From contig JAFCMP010000042.1 in assembly GCA_017506865.1 (NCBI GenBank), positions 1 to 64,000 of the forward strand: a stretch of DNA of 64,000 bases, given 5' to 3'. Source of the DNA: Tribonema minus. Its lineage: Eukaryota > Sar > Xanthophyceae > Tribonematales > Tribonemataceae. The stretch's first letter is position 1, and each line of letters begins with the position of its first letter. The notes beneath the pieces were generated by a model that was not told where the DNA came from, did no database searches, and worked only from the letters and a program-made list of their open reading frames with translations. This document shows positions 47,701 to 56,027 of the stretch, one piece after another. Position numbers and translations under genes: made by a program.

Positions 47701-50700
47701 TTATGTATCAAGTCGAACTTCTGAGTATATGTTTAGGACTTTGTGCAATCATTGCTTGCGCGGTGCCTGGCCGCCATCGCGCAAGACCGAGATCCAGCAG
47801 GGGAGCATATTGACAGGTGCGAAGTAATGGAATCATGTACCTTAATGTATGCACAATCGTCGCGTGCTTCCGGAAGCGCAGGTCACGCCGGCGCCGCGTC
47901 AAGTGAATGACGCTTCACCATATGAAGCATATTGATAGGTGCGGAATTAATTCACCTTCATGTCATATGCACAATCGTCGTGTGCTCTCAGAAGCGCAGG
48001 TCACGCCGGCGCCGCTACAGTGGGGTGACACTTTGCCTTTGACAAAGTCTTCTGTGACCCTCGCGCTGCGAACGCTCTGCTCCCGCGCTTTCCATCTTGC
48101 CTTGTGGCACTGCGCCAGGCGAGCCCGACATGGCGACAGTGCAGTACTATGTTGAGGTGGCGAGCCATAGGCTCTCAGTATCAGTATGTGGGTGTCCCAC
48201 CTTCCATGGTGGTCCTCCGAGTGCCAATAAAGCGCTGCCGTGCTGTGTTGTGCCTTGTTGCCTTGTTGCGCTACTGTAGGCGAACCCGACATGGCGACAG
48301 TCCAGATGGTCGCACACCAGCCCATGACCACGGGCGACGTGACGTTCGCCGTCAACAAGCTGGCGCGGGCAGGTGCGTGCGCGGAGCGTCTACTTGAACT
48401 TGCAGTCTGTGCATGCACTTCAACTGTGGGCCTGCATGCACCAGCCCATGACCACGGGCGACCTGACATTCGTTGCCATTAAGCTGGCGAGGGCACGTGC
48501 GTGCGCGGAGCGTCCACATTCACTTGAAGTCTGTGCATGCACTTCAACTGTTGGTCTGCAGGCATGACCAACGGCCGTGGCCTTCGCCGCTTGTACGCTT
48601 TCCAGGCGGGGCTCACATGGAGTGTCACACGCTTAGAGTATGTGCCCGCAGTTCAAGTGATTCATGCTCATCTAGTGTTGGCCTGCAGCAGGCACCTGGG
48701 TTTTGTACCAGAAAGGGAGAGACGGCGTCGCTTGCTAGAATGAAGATGACAGCGGGCGCAGAAAGAGCATGCAGCGTACGAGTCACCCCTGGTGTACAAT
48801 GGGTGTGCTGCTACGGCGACACTGGCTGCACGAGAAGGCTGCAGATGATTCAGTTCCATGAATCCGCGAAACATTCCGTATTGCACTCTCTCACAAGAAG
48901 GAACGGCATTCCAGAGGGCCGTGACTTGTGCAAGTGTTCAAATGCATTGTGACCTGACGTGAGCATCTTGCGTTGTGCTGCTGCCATCACTACACAGGAG
49001 GCGGTCCTTCGCCCAACATCGGCAAGATCGCCATTGGCAAGGACGCGCACACGGCGGTATTTGACATGACGCAGGCCGCCGCCGCTGCGCTGATCGATGT
49101 GGCCAACGACCAGGTGCATCACGTCTGTTGAAGTTGTGTGCTTGTGGGAGAGTTGAAGTCTAGTCATGAGCTTCGGGGGCTAAACTGATGTGCGTTTGTC
49201 TTCTAAAAGGTGAGGCGCGATGACTGCGCCGCTGCGCTGATCGAAGTGACCAACGACCAGGTGCGTCACAGTGTTGTTGCTGTTGAGGTTGTGTGGTTCG
49301 GTGTAATGAGGTACTTCGAAGTATATATTGCTTTGTGAGAGGTGATGCAAAATGCCTGCGCCGCTGCGCTGATCGATATTGCAAATGACAGGGTGCGTCA
49401 CGATGTGGCCGATGTTCAAGGCGCACGCTGATGCTGATAGAGGTGAAGTTCAGTCAAAAGTTTCAGAGGCCAACCTGAGGTTTGTATTTCATATGAGAGG
49501 AGACCCACGTCAAGCGCAGCCTGCGTCTGCCAAGCTTGCTTCCAGCAGCAATGTACCTGCAATGGACGTCAGTAAGGGCCAGTATTAATGCGGCAAGCAG
49601 TCATGCTCAGGCCATGCTGAGCAATTTTTCATGATGCGCATACCAAAGTCGTGGCGAGCACACTTTTTTTAGCGCCGCACTCTGCTGTGCACCCACCTCG
49701 TAGCCACCGCTGCTGTGGCACGTGACGCGCAATTCACCAACAGGCCATCATGCGCTTGAGCGACGCCGACTAACCCTCACCCTAACCCTAACTAACTCTA
49801 CCTCTAACCCTACTGTATGTATTGTGTTTTTTGCTCCAGTATAGCAGGCATGGCGCTGCACGGGCCATGTGGCTGCAATGCGTCGGTACAAACCAAAGTC
49901 GTACGTTTCCACCAGTGCAGATCTCAGCCTGCCTAAATTATCGCATGTGCAAGTCTGACTTCGCCTTCGTGTATTTGTTGACGTGTGCAGGAGTTGAAGG
50001 CCATCAAGTTCACGCTCTGCACGGAGCTGCCGGAGCTCTCAACACAGGTGCGCCACATGTTGTGTGGTCTCATTGCTTTGCACGTGAAAGTGCGCCGGTC
50101 AGTCTGCGTACAACTTCAACAACCACCACTTCGACATGACGTGCACGCCAGTTGAAGTATCACTTCAAAATCCAGATCGGTGTCGCATACTGAAGTACCT
50201 CGGTATATGATAGCAGACATGTACGCAATAGCAAGACTGCACGTTCACTCGGTGGCAGTAGCAACTGATGGCTTGACCAGCGTGGTCGGCACCGTCTGTC
50301 AGATTTGTTCCAGGCAGACACGCACCCCTGCAAGACCGCACATGCACACTCCAGAGTATGATTGGGGTGCTTCGAAGCATATACATATGTATGCGTTAGG
50401 CAGGCGAGTGCCCCTGCAAGACCACACGCAGCGCGCGATGATACGAAGCGCACACTCCTGCGTACGACTTGACCAGCCTAGTTAGCACCGTCGTGCATCA
50501 TGTTTGTCGGACAGACACACATGCCTGCAAGATATGGGTGCAGTACCCATGTCAGAGCGAGGTAGTACACCTCAGGACCTGCGGGCGTTGCACAGCTTGT
50601 ACCGCAGAAACTGTTTTTTTATCTGCAGCTGCCGGCATCGGCCCCAGCGCCTGTGACACAGCCCGTCAAGTCTGCCTGTCGATAGCTGGCCCAACAACGC

Positions 50701-52491
50701 ACATGCCATCTGATGGTAGCATTGATGCTTGTAAGCGTGCAGCTGGTGGATCATTCAAGCTCGTGTCGCGTTGGTGGCCGGATGCCATCCATGCTCTCAA
50801 TTAGGGTTAGGGTTAGGTTTAGGGCTAGGCTAACCGGCTGGTTCCCCCCCCCCCCCCCCTCTTGTGCAGGAATATGGCGGGCGGCCAAGCCGAGGAAGAT
50901 TCGATAGGGGCGGCGACAGGTGAGGCAATGCATCAAATGTGTTCATGCTCCTGCATAAAGTGACCACCAACACCATGACTTCATCAGCGCAATGCATCTC
51001 ACGACTCTGCTTGTGGACACCTGCCAGACTTCAAGTTTGAGGTGGTGTTGAACTTCGCGTGCGGCATGCGGAGTGTGGCCGGAGTGGGTGCATACGTACG
51101 TATAGTCTGCCCTCTCCTTGATACCACGCTGCGCCTTGCTCACCATGTGTACCTGGAGCCAGAGCTTCGTATGATAATCATGATGGCCATTGAAGCGAAT
51201 AAAATGATCGTAGGGCTCTAGGTGACAAGGTGTGGTTAGCCAAAATGGTCATATGCACCAGCTGCTGGCTAGCTGTGCATCGAAGCCAGTTACCTCTTGA
51301 GACTTGCTGCGCATGCTGCTGAATCAATGACGCATGAACGCAATGCGACTGGTGTCATGATTTTGTGCATGTGTGCAATCAGGCGACCGTTTGCACTCTT
51401 CGCCAGCAACCGCCGCTGGTTACTAACCTTGTGCTTCTATGTCCACCATCACTCCTTCACTGCTCATCAGGGGTTACGGCGGCCGCGGTGGCGGCGGTGG
51501 CGGCGGCGGGGGGGACTTCTATGGCGGAGGGCGCGGGGGAAGCAGGTGAGGCAAGATTGACACTGCAAAGCTGCCGAAGTACATCACGTTCAGAAGTGAT
51601 CGGCAATGCGCACTGAGACGCTTTCAAGGTGTTCACAGGACACGTGTAGATTCTGACTGCAAGCTGGACATTCATCATCTGGGCTTTGTCGCGCCCTGAG
51701 CGAGAATCAATACAAAGTTACAGTGTGGTGTCATGATGCTCTTCTCACGATGGTTCTGGACTGCACAGGCTGATTACGTACTTGAAGGATACCTACGTGT
51801 TTGAAGTGGATACAGAATTGAGCAGCGTTGAGCATCGTGCTCGGCACATGGAGGCGTGTTGAAGGCACAGCTTCAACTCGCAGTACTGTGATGGTTGCAG
51901 CAGCTTTTCCCCCATCATTGGTGTCTTGCAAGGTCCTTTGCTGTCACACACGCTTCACTCCATGTAAGAGAATTTTTGTGAGCTTCTCAGATTGCAGCGG
52001 CCGCTGCTATGCATGTGCGGCAGTTCGCTCTGCACAACAACCAACTGTTGAATTGGGCTTGCACTTCACACCAGTCACTTGAAGCAGGCAATGTAGCAGG
52101 CCTGTGCAAGGTCTGCATCACACTACAGATCCTCACTTGGACCGGAAAGGCTCCCAAGGAACCTAGGTGCAGGTGCGCAAAAAAACTGCGTGCTGTCATT
52201 GCTTTGTCACGGGCAGACCATCCTCGTCTGCACAACACGACATACCTCAACGCGTGGCATGCGTTCGATGTAAGTTTCTGCAGCTCTCTGATGCCATTTA
52301 AATCCTCTCTCCGCCATTGTTCATGCAGCTTCCGGCGCGAAGGGGGGGACCGCGGCGGCGGCTACAGGGGGTCAAGGGGGGGGGACAGCCGAGGGGGCGG
52401 CAGGGGGGGTGGCTCAGGGGGCAGGGGAGGGGGGCGCGGCGGTGGCGGCTATGGTGGCGGTGGCTACGGCGGAGGCTCAGCACCCTGGTAG
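29760..52491 (+). CDS. RH3: DEAD-box RNA helicase, plastid RH3-like, with GUCT-like domain and RGG tail; 28 exons
   Basis: ATP-dependent RNA helicase, likely for plastid intron splicing or ribosome assembly as known for RH3. Exons: 29760-29872, 30333-30414, 30906-30975, 31738-31786, 32100-32152, 32798-33009, 34743-34851, 35810-35897, 36179-36233, 36746-36843, 37769-37860, 38891-38957, 39534-39630, 40612-40707, 41512-41622, 42471-42530, 43385-43505, 44324-44400, 45265-45327, 46344-46443, 47433-47537, 48280-48372, 48998-49113, 49991-50047, 50629-50664, 50870-50919, 51471-51545, 52329-52491. All phases agree over 2508 bases (835 residues). Signal peptide then [12 protein letters not shown]-terminal RG repeats; Q-motif area GITHFTPVQ; motif I SRTGTGKT; Ia [46 protein letters not shown]; a GUCT-like region (ATVQM to VFDMTQ); Gly/Arg tail ending GGSAPW. 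Intron 6 uses a GC donor (AAG|GCAAGT). The two short exons near 50.6-50.9 kb are least certain. Confidence 0.87.
30759..30851 (-). mobile_element. Half copy of the same element family, helicase intron 2
   Basis: CTGCAGCAGCGGCGACCACG ... CCCTTGTCACCTAGAGCTCT ... GATTCG. It matches the copy at 23854 over about 93 bases on the opposite strand with few differences. Confidence 0.8.
30960..31190 (+). repeat. 77-bp tandem triplication spanning the end of helicase exon 3 and its splice donor
   Basis: Three copies start at 30960, 31037 and 31114, an exact 77-base period. Each contains TTGAATGAGGCGTCAG|GTGCGCG, that is, the last exon bases and the donor, followed by the first 60 bases of intron. The first two are almost identical; the third has more substitutions. 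Three equivalent donors are thus present in a row. Confidence 0.92.
33010..33850 (+). repeat. Decayed tandem copies of helicase exon 6 tail in intron 6
   Basis: The exon end (GAGAAGGTGGCGGTGGAGGG ... GATCCTAAG) and the following GCAAGTCACTCC recur near 33151-33205, 33383-33450, 33585-33610 and 33685-33735. Linkers of the type TGGATGAATGGCCACAA stand between them. Several retain the AAGGCAAGT donor. Confidence 0.85.
34968..35012 (+). repeat. Echo of helicase exon 7 tail
   Basis: GAGCACATCCTGGCGGGCAG and GACATGATCGCCAAGAGC, then AGAACCGGTG, repeat the end of exon 7 (34807-34854) with three substitutions and keep the donor GT. Confidence 0.9.
36289..36344 (+). repeat. Echo of helicase exon 9 tail
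   Basis: Copies CGCTTCCTGGTGGTGTGCCC through AACTGGCCAAGCAGGTGACGA of 36193-36240. The motif Ia codons are altered (ACGCGCGAA to TTACGCAAA), so it does not encode the helicase motif. Confidence 0.88.
36844..37125 (+). repeat. (GTGA)n donor microsatellite and two echoes of helicase exon 10 tail
   Basis: Directly at the exon 10 donor the intron reads as nine GTGA units (36844-36879), so the donor consensus GTGAGT is repeated. The exon tail then recurs at about 36903-36966 and 37034-37099 (GGCATGARCGTG ... GGGCCGCAGGAGAGCGCTCT), each again followed by GTGAG-rich sequence. Within the [11 protein letters not shown] stretch nearly all differences from the exon are synonymous. Confidence 0.88.
37585..38030 (+). 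repeat. Echoes of helicase exon 11 head and tail
   Basis: A head copy (GCAGGCGCGGGGTAGACTTG) lies at about 37598-37617 before the exon. A tail copy (GACCTCAAGCACACAGGTGA ACTGCTGATGA) lies at about 37974-38005 after it, including the donor and the intron words TGATGARGGRGTTGAAGTT. Confidence 0.8.
39143..39530 (+). repeat. Tandem copies of the exon 13 acceptor and head
   Basis: Four to five units of about 80 bases, each with CTCTTGTTYGC, GAGTGCCAGCATTGTACATY and AACATCAGAAGTACCGGC. The first (39183) still reads GCGTCAACATACCAGAGTGC, close to the true exon start at 39534 (GGTCAACATACCGGAGTGC). Here the duplicated unit carries the 3' splice site rather than the donor. Confidence 0.85.
39754..39905. 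mobile_element. Full inverted-repeat (MITE-like) element, helicase intron 13
   Basis: Left arm AAACGAATCAAAAGATCGTA followed by GAGCTCTAGGTGACAAGG; right arm CCTTGTCACCTACAGCTCTA followed by CGATCTTTCGGAATCG. The arms are about 60 bases with a short centre. This is the only copy in the window with both arms, so it defines the family as about 150 bp. Confidence 0.82.
40266..40611 (+). repeat. Pyrimidine-rich tandem repeat before exon 14
   Basis: Many short units of the type CTGTACTGCATCTGTTGCTCATC fill the 340 bases before the exon 14 acceptor. They give an extended polypyrimidine tract with numerous CAN|N sites. Confidence 0.85.
41702..41765 (+). repeat. Echo of helicase exon 15 tail
   Basis: GAGCCGACGAGCTGGCCGCC followed by TGCAACGCCTTCAAGACCCT and GTCTTCGCAGGTGCGC repeats 41573-41630, with the donor kept. 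Confidence 0.9.
42699..42970 (+). repeat. Two echoes of helicase exon 16 and its donor
   Basis: Copies near 42705-42745 (GTGAGGTCAGCATTGGGCAG then TTCAGAAAGTTGAGC) and 42918-42960 (GTGTGAGGTCAGTACTGGGT). In the first the exon donor AAAGGTAAG has become AAAGTTGAG, so the site is lost. Confidence 0.8.
43040..43345 (+). repeat. Tandem repeat before exon 17
   Basis: Three to four diverged units of CCGCACACGAGCTC ... CACTTTGATGCGTCGYGCCR ... GCACTGACCACG, plus a tail echo of exon 17 at about 43587-43615 (GACCCTGACATGTACGTTCA). They occupy most of intron 16's last 350 bases. Confidence 0.8.
43771..43826 (+). repeat. Interstitial telomere-like tract, 27-bp unit duplicated
   Basis: GGCCCTAACCCTAACCCTAG followed by GGATGCAT occurs twice in a row. 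It is the clearest of about ten degenerate CCCTAA/TTAGGG tracts in helicase introns; others lie near 34200, 41045, 41200, 42285, 42877, 46280, 49775 and 50805, and one near 58090 in the ankyrin gene. Confidence 0.8.
45540..45711 (+). repeat. 83-90-bp tandem duplication in helicase intron 19
   Basis: GCGTGGTCGTATCATGCAGC through AACCTGGTTCCACATGCACC occurs at about 45540-45622 and 45630-45711 with very few differences, so it is younger than most echoes here. Confidence 0.9.
45757..46250 (+). repeat. Four echoes of helicase exon 20 head
   Basis: The exon start (GTAATGGAGGTGGCAGGCAA then GGTTGCCCTTAAGGCGCTCG) is preceded by similar sequences near 45759, 45898, 46020 and 46186, most with a CAG acceptor in place. 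The one at 46186 differs by few bases and stays open for about 18 codons. Confidence 0.88.
46504..46685 (+). repeat. Two echoes of helicase exon 20 tail
   Basis: Copies at 46507-46567 (GTCAGCGCAGGTGTCGTCCC ... GAGCTCCTCGGTGAGTCACC) and about 46648-46682 (GGTGGTGCGCGAGCTCCTTA CTGGTGAG). Both keep a GTGAGT-type donor. Confidence 0.88.
47212..47945 (+). repeat. Head echo and three tail echoes of helicase exon 21
   Basis: A full-length-looking head copy starts at 47219 (AGTCCCAAGCCGACGGCGCG) before the exon at 47433. Tail copies follow near 47616-47665, 47760-47818 and 47930 (CGGTGCCTGGCCGCCATCGC, then AGACCGAGATCC and AGCATRTTGAMAGGTG). This is the densest echo cluster in the gene. Confidence 0.88.
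48108..48500 (+). repeat. Head and tail echoes of helicase exon 22
   Basis: The head copy at 48112-48148 (CAGGCGAGCCCGACATGGCG ACAGTGCAG) precedes the exon. The tail copy at 48436-48500 (CACCAGCCCATGACCACGGG CGACCTGACATTCG) follows it, and the flanking intron words (CACTTCAACTGT, GCATGCA) are duplicated too. Confidence 0.9.
49215..49400 (+). repeat. Two echoes of helicase exon 23 tail
   Basis: GCCGCTGCGCTGATCGAAGT GACCAACGACCAGGTGCGTC at 49228-49268 and a more diverged one at about 49358-49400, each ending in a donor-like GTGCGTCAC and TGTTG. Confidence 0.88.
51194..51247 (+). mobile_element. Partial copy of the inverted-repeat element family, helicase intron 26
   Basis: GCGAATAAAATGATCGTAGG followed by GCTCTAGGTGACAAGGTGTG; one arm only. 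Confidence 0.72.
51614..51717 (+). mobile_element. 5'-truncated 3' end of the RLE retrotransposon, helicase intron 27
   Basis: About 104 bases align with 12709-12806, the 3' UTR of the plus-strand element, including CATCATCTGGGCTTTGTCGC followed by GCCCTGAGCGAGAATCAATA. Only the extreme 3' end is present, as is usual for aborted target-primed reverse transcription. I could not find a target-site repeat. Confidence 0.8.
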
Positions 52492-53895
52492 AACGGCTTC
52501 CTTTCACCTGTGCCTACCAGTTGTCGCCTCTACAGCAGCTGTGCCCAACACTCGTTGGCTGCCTGTCAGCACGAGGTGTGATTTGGCACACTGCCAACTT
52601 CCCCCGGGGGCTTGCAAACAGCATCCATTCTACGCCTGGTCCCCCATGGCATAGCCAGCGGGCAATGCCCCTTGCGGCGTTGCACAGCGCACACCGCTGA
52701 GACGCGCCACGCGTTTGGCAGTCTGCAGCGCTGAGAGGCATGTGCGCAGGCGCCCTTTAGTATGCGGCCTACGGGCGATTAGGACGATGCGTGAGCGCTG
52801 CAATTTGATTGGCGCTGCTGGCACAGGGTCTGAGAACAGAGGGGAGCGTCACACTGCTGGCGCTGGCGAGCCCTCGTTTTAGTGCAGCGCTGCAGGGTTG
52901 CCAAGCTTGCAGTAGCACTCCGTAATGAAGTCATTTTGCTCATGTTTTTTTAGGATGCTGTCTCAACGCATGCAAAATTGTGGCTGCTGCCAAATGCAAC
53001 TGCTGCCATGACGAACTTGTTGGACAAGTGTGTCCTACTTTTCTCACACTCAGCTACAGCGTCAAGTTCATGATGTGTTTGTCAATGATGCCTTGTCTTA
53101 AGGTATGTTTGTTGCTCAGGTACGTACACGTGGTCTTTCAGCCCTATATCACTACATATGTGCGTCATCTCCAAACAAGAAGTGAGGCATGTGTGCTTCT
53201 CGTGCAGTCTGCAGGTGTGTGTGCACTTCTAGTTTTGCACTACACTTGCATGGTGCAGCCCATTCTTCTAATCTTGTGGTTAATAATACACAGGCATTGA
53301 ATCGCTGCGACATCACAATGTGTGATGAGAGCAACACCCCGCAGTATCTTCTAAGTCCAAACCTCAAGAAGTAGCCGTGAGCTGAATGAAGCGATGCGCG
53401 GCACACACAATTGAAGCTGCGTGAACACTGTAGAGCATCAGCATGCAAGTGTAATAGGCGGCTGAAAATTGGGTGGTGGGGGGGAAACCTCCCTACTTGG
53501 GGACTCAAAGGTGCAAGCAAGCTTGCTGCTAGTAGAACTCCCCCCTGTGCCTGTTTAGCAGTGCGCCCAGGTGTTGTCAATACACTGCATCTTGGTACCT
53601 GTACAATGCCAACGCATCTCAAAAGCTGCACAAGTGTCGTACAGGTGTCGTTGCATCCACACCTATAGAACACAGCACAAGCAAAATGACGAGATCTCTA
53701 GCCGACTCAAGCACTACCAGCCATGACGCCAGGCACAGCAGAGCAAAGCTCAAGACACTGATAGGCAGTCAGGCATGAATGAATTTATACAACAGGTGAA
53801 CGCGCAAAGCAATGAGCGCGCTGCAGTCGCAACAGCCGTCTTCGACTTGATTGAGCATCCACTGAACATCATGCACTGGCGTAGCGTACGGACAT
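52492..53895. other. 3' flank of the helicase gene
   Basis: Presumed 3' UTR then intergenic sequence. The words GCGCCCAGGTGTTGTCAA ... GGTACCTG (53560-53610) recur near 60690-60740 and 19890-19930, so a dispersed repeat is present. No exon is supported. Confidence 0.5.
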
Positions 53896-55450
53896 GATAA
53901 TATAGCATAGCATGCATCTATCAGCTATTCGTGACGTCGCTGAGTGCAATCAAGTCGAGGGGCCAAAAGCTGCCATGAAATCAAGGCACTGCCAGTCATC
54001 ACATTGAACTAGTGCAGCAATGCACACACAAAAAGCATCATTGTTTGCATGAAGTGCATTGTTAAAACCAAATGCAGCATGCTGTGCATGGAAGTGAAAA
54101 CCAGCGAATGCAAAGGCGTTCATGGCTACATGTAGAGTGTTGCGCCTTGTGCATCCTGAAGCAAGGGCGTCTGTGGCCCTGAGATTCACGTTGGCTATCA
54201 AATGGAGTGAATAAGAATTGGATGAAAGCCTGAGTGGACCATGTCCACAACCGATTGTCTGCTACCCAAGCCTGAAGTCCGTAGATCTCCGGACTTGCCA
54301 GGAGTTACCAACCCCATAATCCAGTGTGCTGACATTTGAACGAGTATGCTACCTATCAGCAACGCACTGCCAGCTGGGGATTTATGGCATACAACAAGGC
54401 CTCCCCTGCTGCAGCGCACCATCACGGCCATGTACTTGAACCTGTGTACAGCCATGAAGTATAACAAACACACGGCTACGCAGCTCTTGCACCAAGCTGT
54501 ACCAGGCGCTGCGTATCAGATTCTGTGCCAGACAACGTGAAACAGCTTTGCTGATGTCATGTGTGCACTGCGCCGGTAGGCGGCTCTGGCGGCAGTGTGC
54601 CGAGACTGATTCTCAGGCGAGGTCTTCAGTGATCGCTTGCGTCCCATGTAGCAGCCCGTTTCTTGCTGCTGCCACTGTGATCCTCCTCATCAGTGTCCCT
54701 CAGAGGTGATGCCAAAGGCGAGGGTATCGGGCTGCTCGAGAAGCGCTCCAGCCCGCCGCCTGCACCTGCGCCCGCTGCAGGCTCGTTCAAGTCGAAATTC
54801 AAGTTGAAGTAGGGACTGTGATCAGGCGCTCCTTCAGGCGCCATCAGCAGCGGCGGTGCACGAAGCGGGCTACATGCCATGGCTGCTGCAGGCGACGCCA
54901 TTGGTCCGAGACTCGGAGCATCCTTAGTGGCGGTGCCGCCAGCAGCAGCGGAGTGCTGCGCAGGCTTGCTGGTTGTATCGTGGAACCCGGGCTGAGCCTC
55001 CAGCCACTCCCTGAAGCGCGCCATGAGACCCTGGCACTCGGCGCCAAAGTGCTTGCCGCTCGTGTGCGGCATCCAGAGCGAATTCTCCAGCTTCTGCATA
55101 TCAGAGGCTGCCCTGCTCAGCAGCTTTTCGATGCACCGCGAGAACGCGACGCAGGTGCTGCAACCCGTGGCAGCGCTCACCTCCGAGTCATTGCTGCCGG
55201 CAGGGGGCAAACCTAGGGGCAAGGCTTCTGTCAGGAAGCTCTCCAGCGATCCTGTGCCTGTGGAGGACCATTTGGGCTGAACCTGGGCCATTGTGTCTGG
55301 ACGGGGAGGCGTGGGCCTCACACAGGGATTGGGGCAGCTTGCCATGTGTTTCGTTGCGCACATCACGGCGACTTGATGGCAGAACCACCCGGACTTGCTG
55401 AGTGCGCGAGGGTTGGCCCTGCAGGCGCCACCCGCGGCATTGCACAGATG
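53896..55450. repeat. Segmental duplication, copy 1
   Basis: About 1.55 kb matching 61870-63478 in the same orientation, with many substitutions and small indels. It includes the 3' flank and most of the last exon of the hypothetical gene ending at 54626. The match is lost around 55450 on the right. Confidence 0.88.
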
Positions 55451-55492
55451 GGGCAGCAAGGCAAATGGCGCTTGTGAGCTCTGTGTTGTCAT
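54626..55492 (-). CDS. Hypothetical protein with Cys-rich N-terminal part and acidic-Ser C-terminus (gene or 3' exon)
   Basis: Open from the ATG at 55492 for 288 residues; the frame continues upstream without another ATG. A 3' exon is possible, because a donor-like CAACAG|GTCAGT and an acceptor-like ACACAG bracket a potential 50-base intron just upstream. Near the N-terminus GGACRANPRALSKSGWF is followed by spaced cysteines (CHQ, CATKH, CPNPC), perhaps a metal site. The middle has CVAFSRCIEKLLSRAA and FREWLEAQPGF. The C-terminus contains FNLNFDLNEPA, Ser/Pro runs and a basic SSKKRAATW. I recognise no family. Selection is suggested by the duplicate at 62618-63473: there the amino acids are kept through several in-frame indels. 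It could be the last exon of the ankyrin gene upstream. Confidence 0.55.
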   Translation of the reverse strand: MTTQSSQAPFALLPHLCNAAGGACRANPRALSKSGWFCHQVAVMCATKHMASCPNPCVRPTPPRPDTMAQVQPKWSSTGTGSLESFLTEALPLGLPPAGSNDSEVSAATGCSTCVAFSRCIEKLLSRAASDMQKLENSLWMPHTSGKHFGAECQGLMARFREWLEAQPGFHDTTSKPAQHSAAAGGTATKDAPSLGPMASPAAAMACSPLRAPPLLMAPEGAPDHSPYFNLNFDLNEPAAGAGAGGGLERFSSSPIPSPLASPLRDTDEEDHSGSSKKRAATWDASDH

Positions 55493-56027
55493 GGTCTTGC
55501 TATGGCTGGTCACTGACCTGTTGAACCTGGCAGTGCCCCGGCAAACCGAAGCTGCCAACTTTGCACCAACTGTGAATCTGCGTGGATTCTCTGTGCAGCC
55601 TGCACACTCCGGGTTAGAGATAAGTTATGTACAGGTGTAGGCGTAGTGGCTGCAGCATTTCGTGAAGTGAGATCCCATCGATGCAGGGTACTACAAAAGT
55701 CCAAGCGAAAAGTGCTACTGTTTGTGAGGCAGGTTCAAAGGACAACAACATAAACCCATGAAGCGTACAATTTACGTTTACTTCACATAACCCACCTTGG
55801 TCAGTGATACCCAGTGATTGAGTGCGGTACATGCCTGTACCAGTCAGACGTGTATTGATACATGCTTGTAACGGTCACACCTGTATTTCATACTTCACGT
55901 GCCTGGCAAAGCAAAGCATGGCAGCGCATACCTTACAGTATGAGGAACCTCACATCCCGCTTTCTTGTGCAACGCAACGTCACCTACACACAGTGAGCAG
56001 GCAGTGAACGAACCATGCCTTCCTCAC

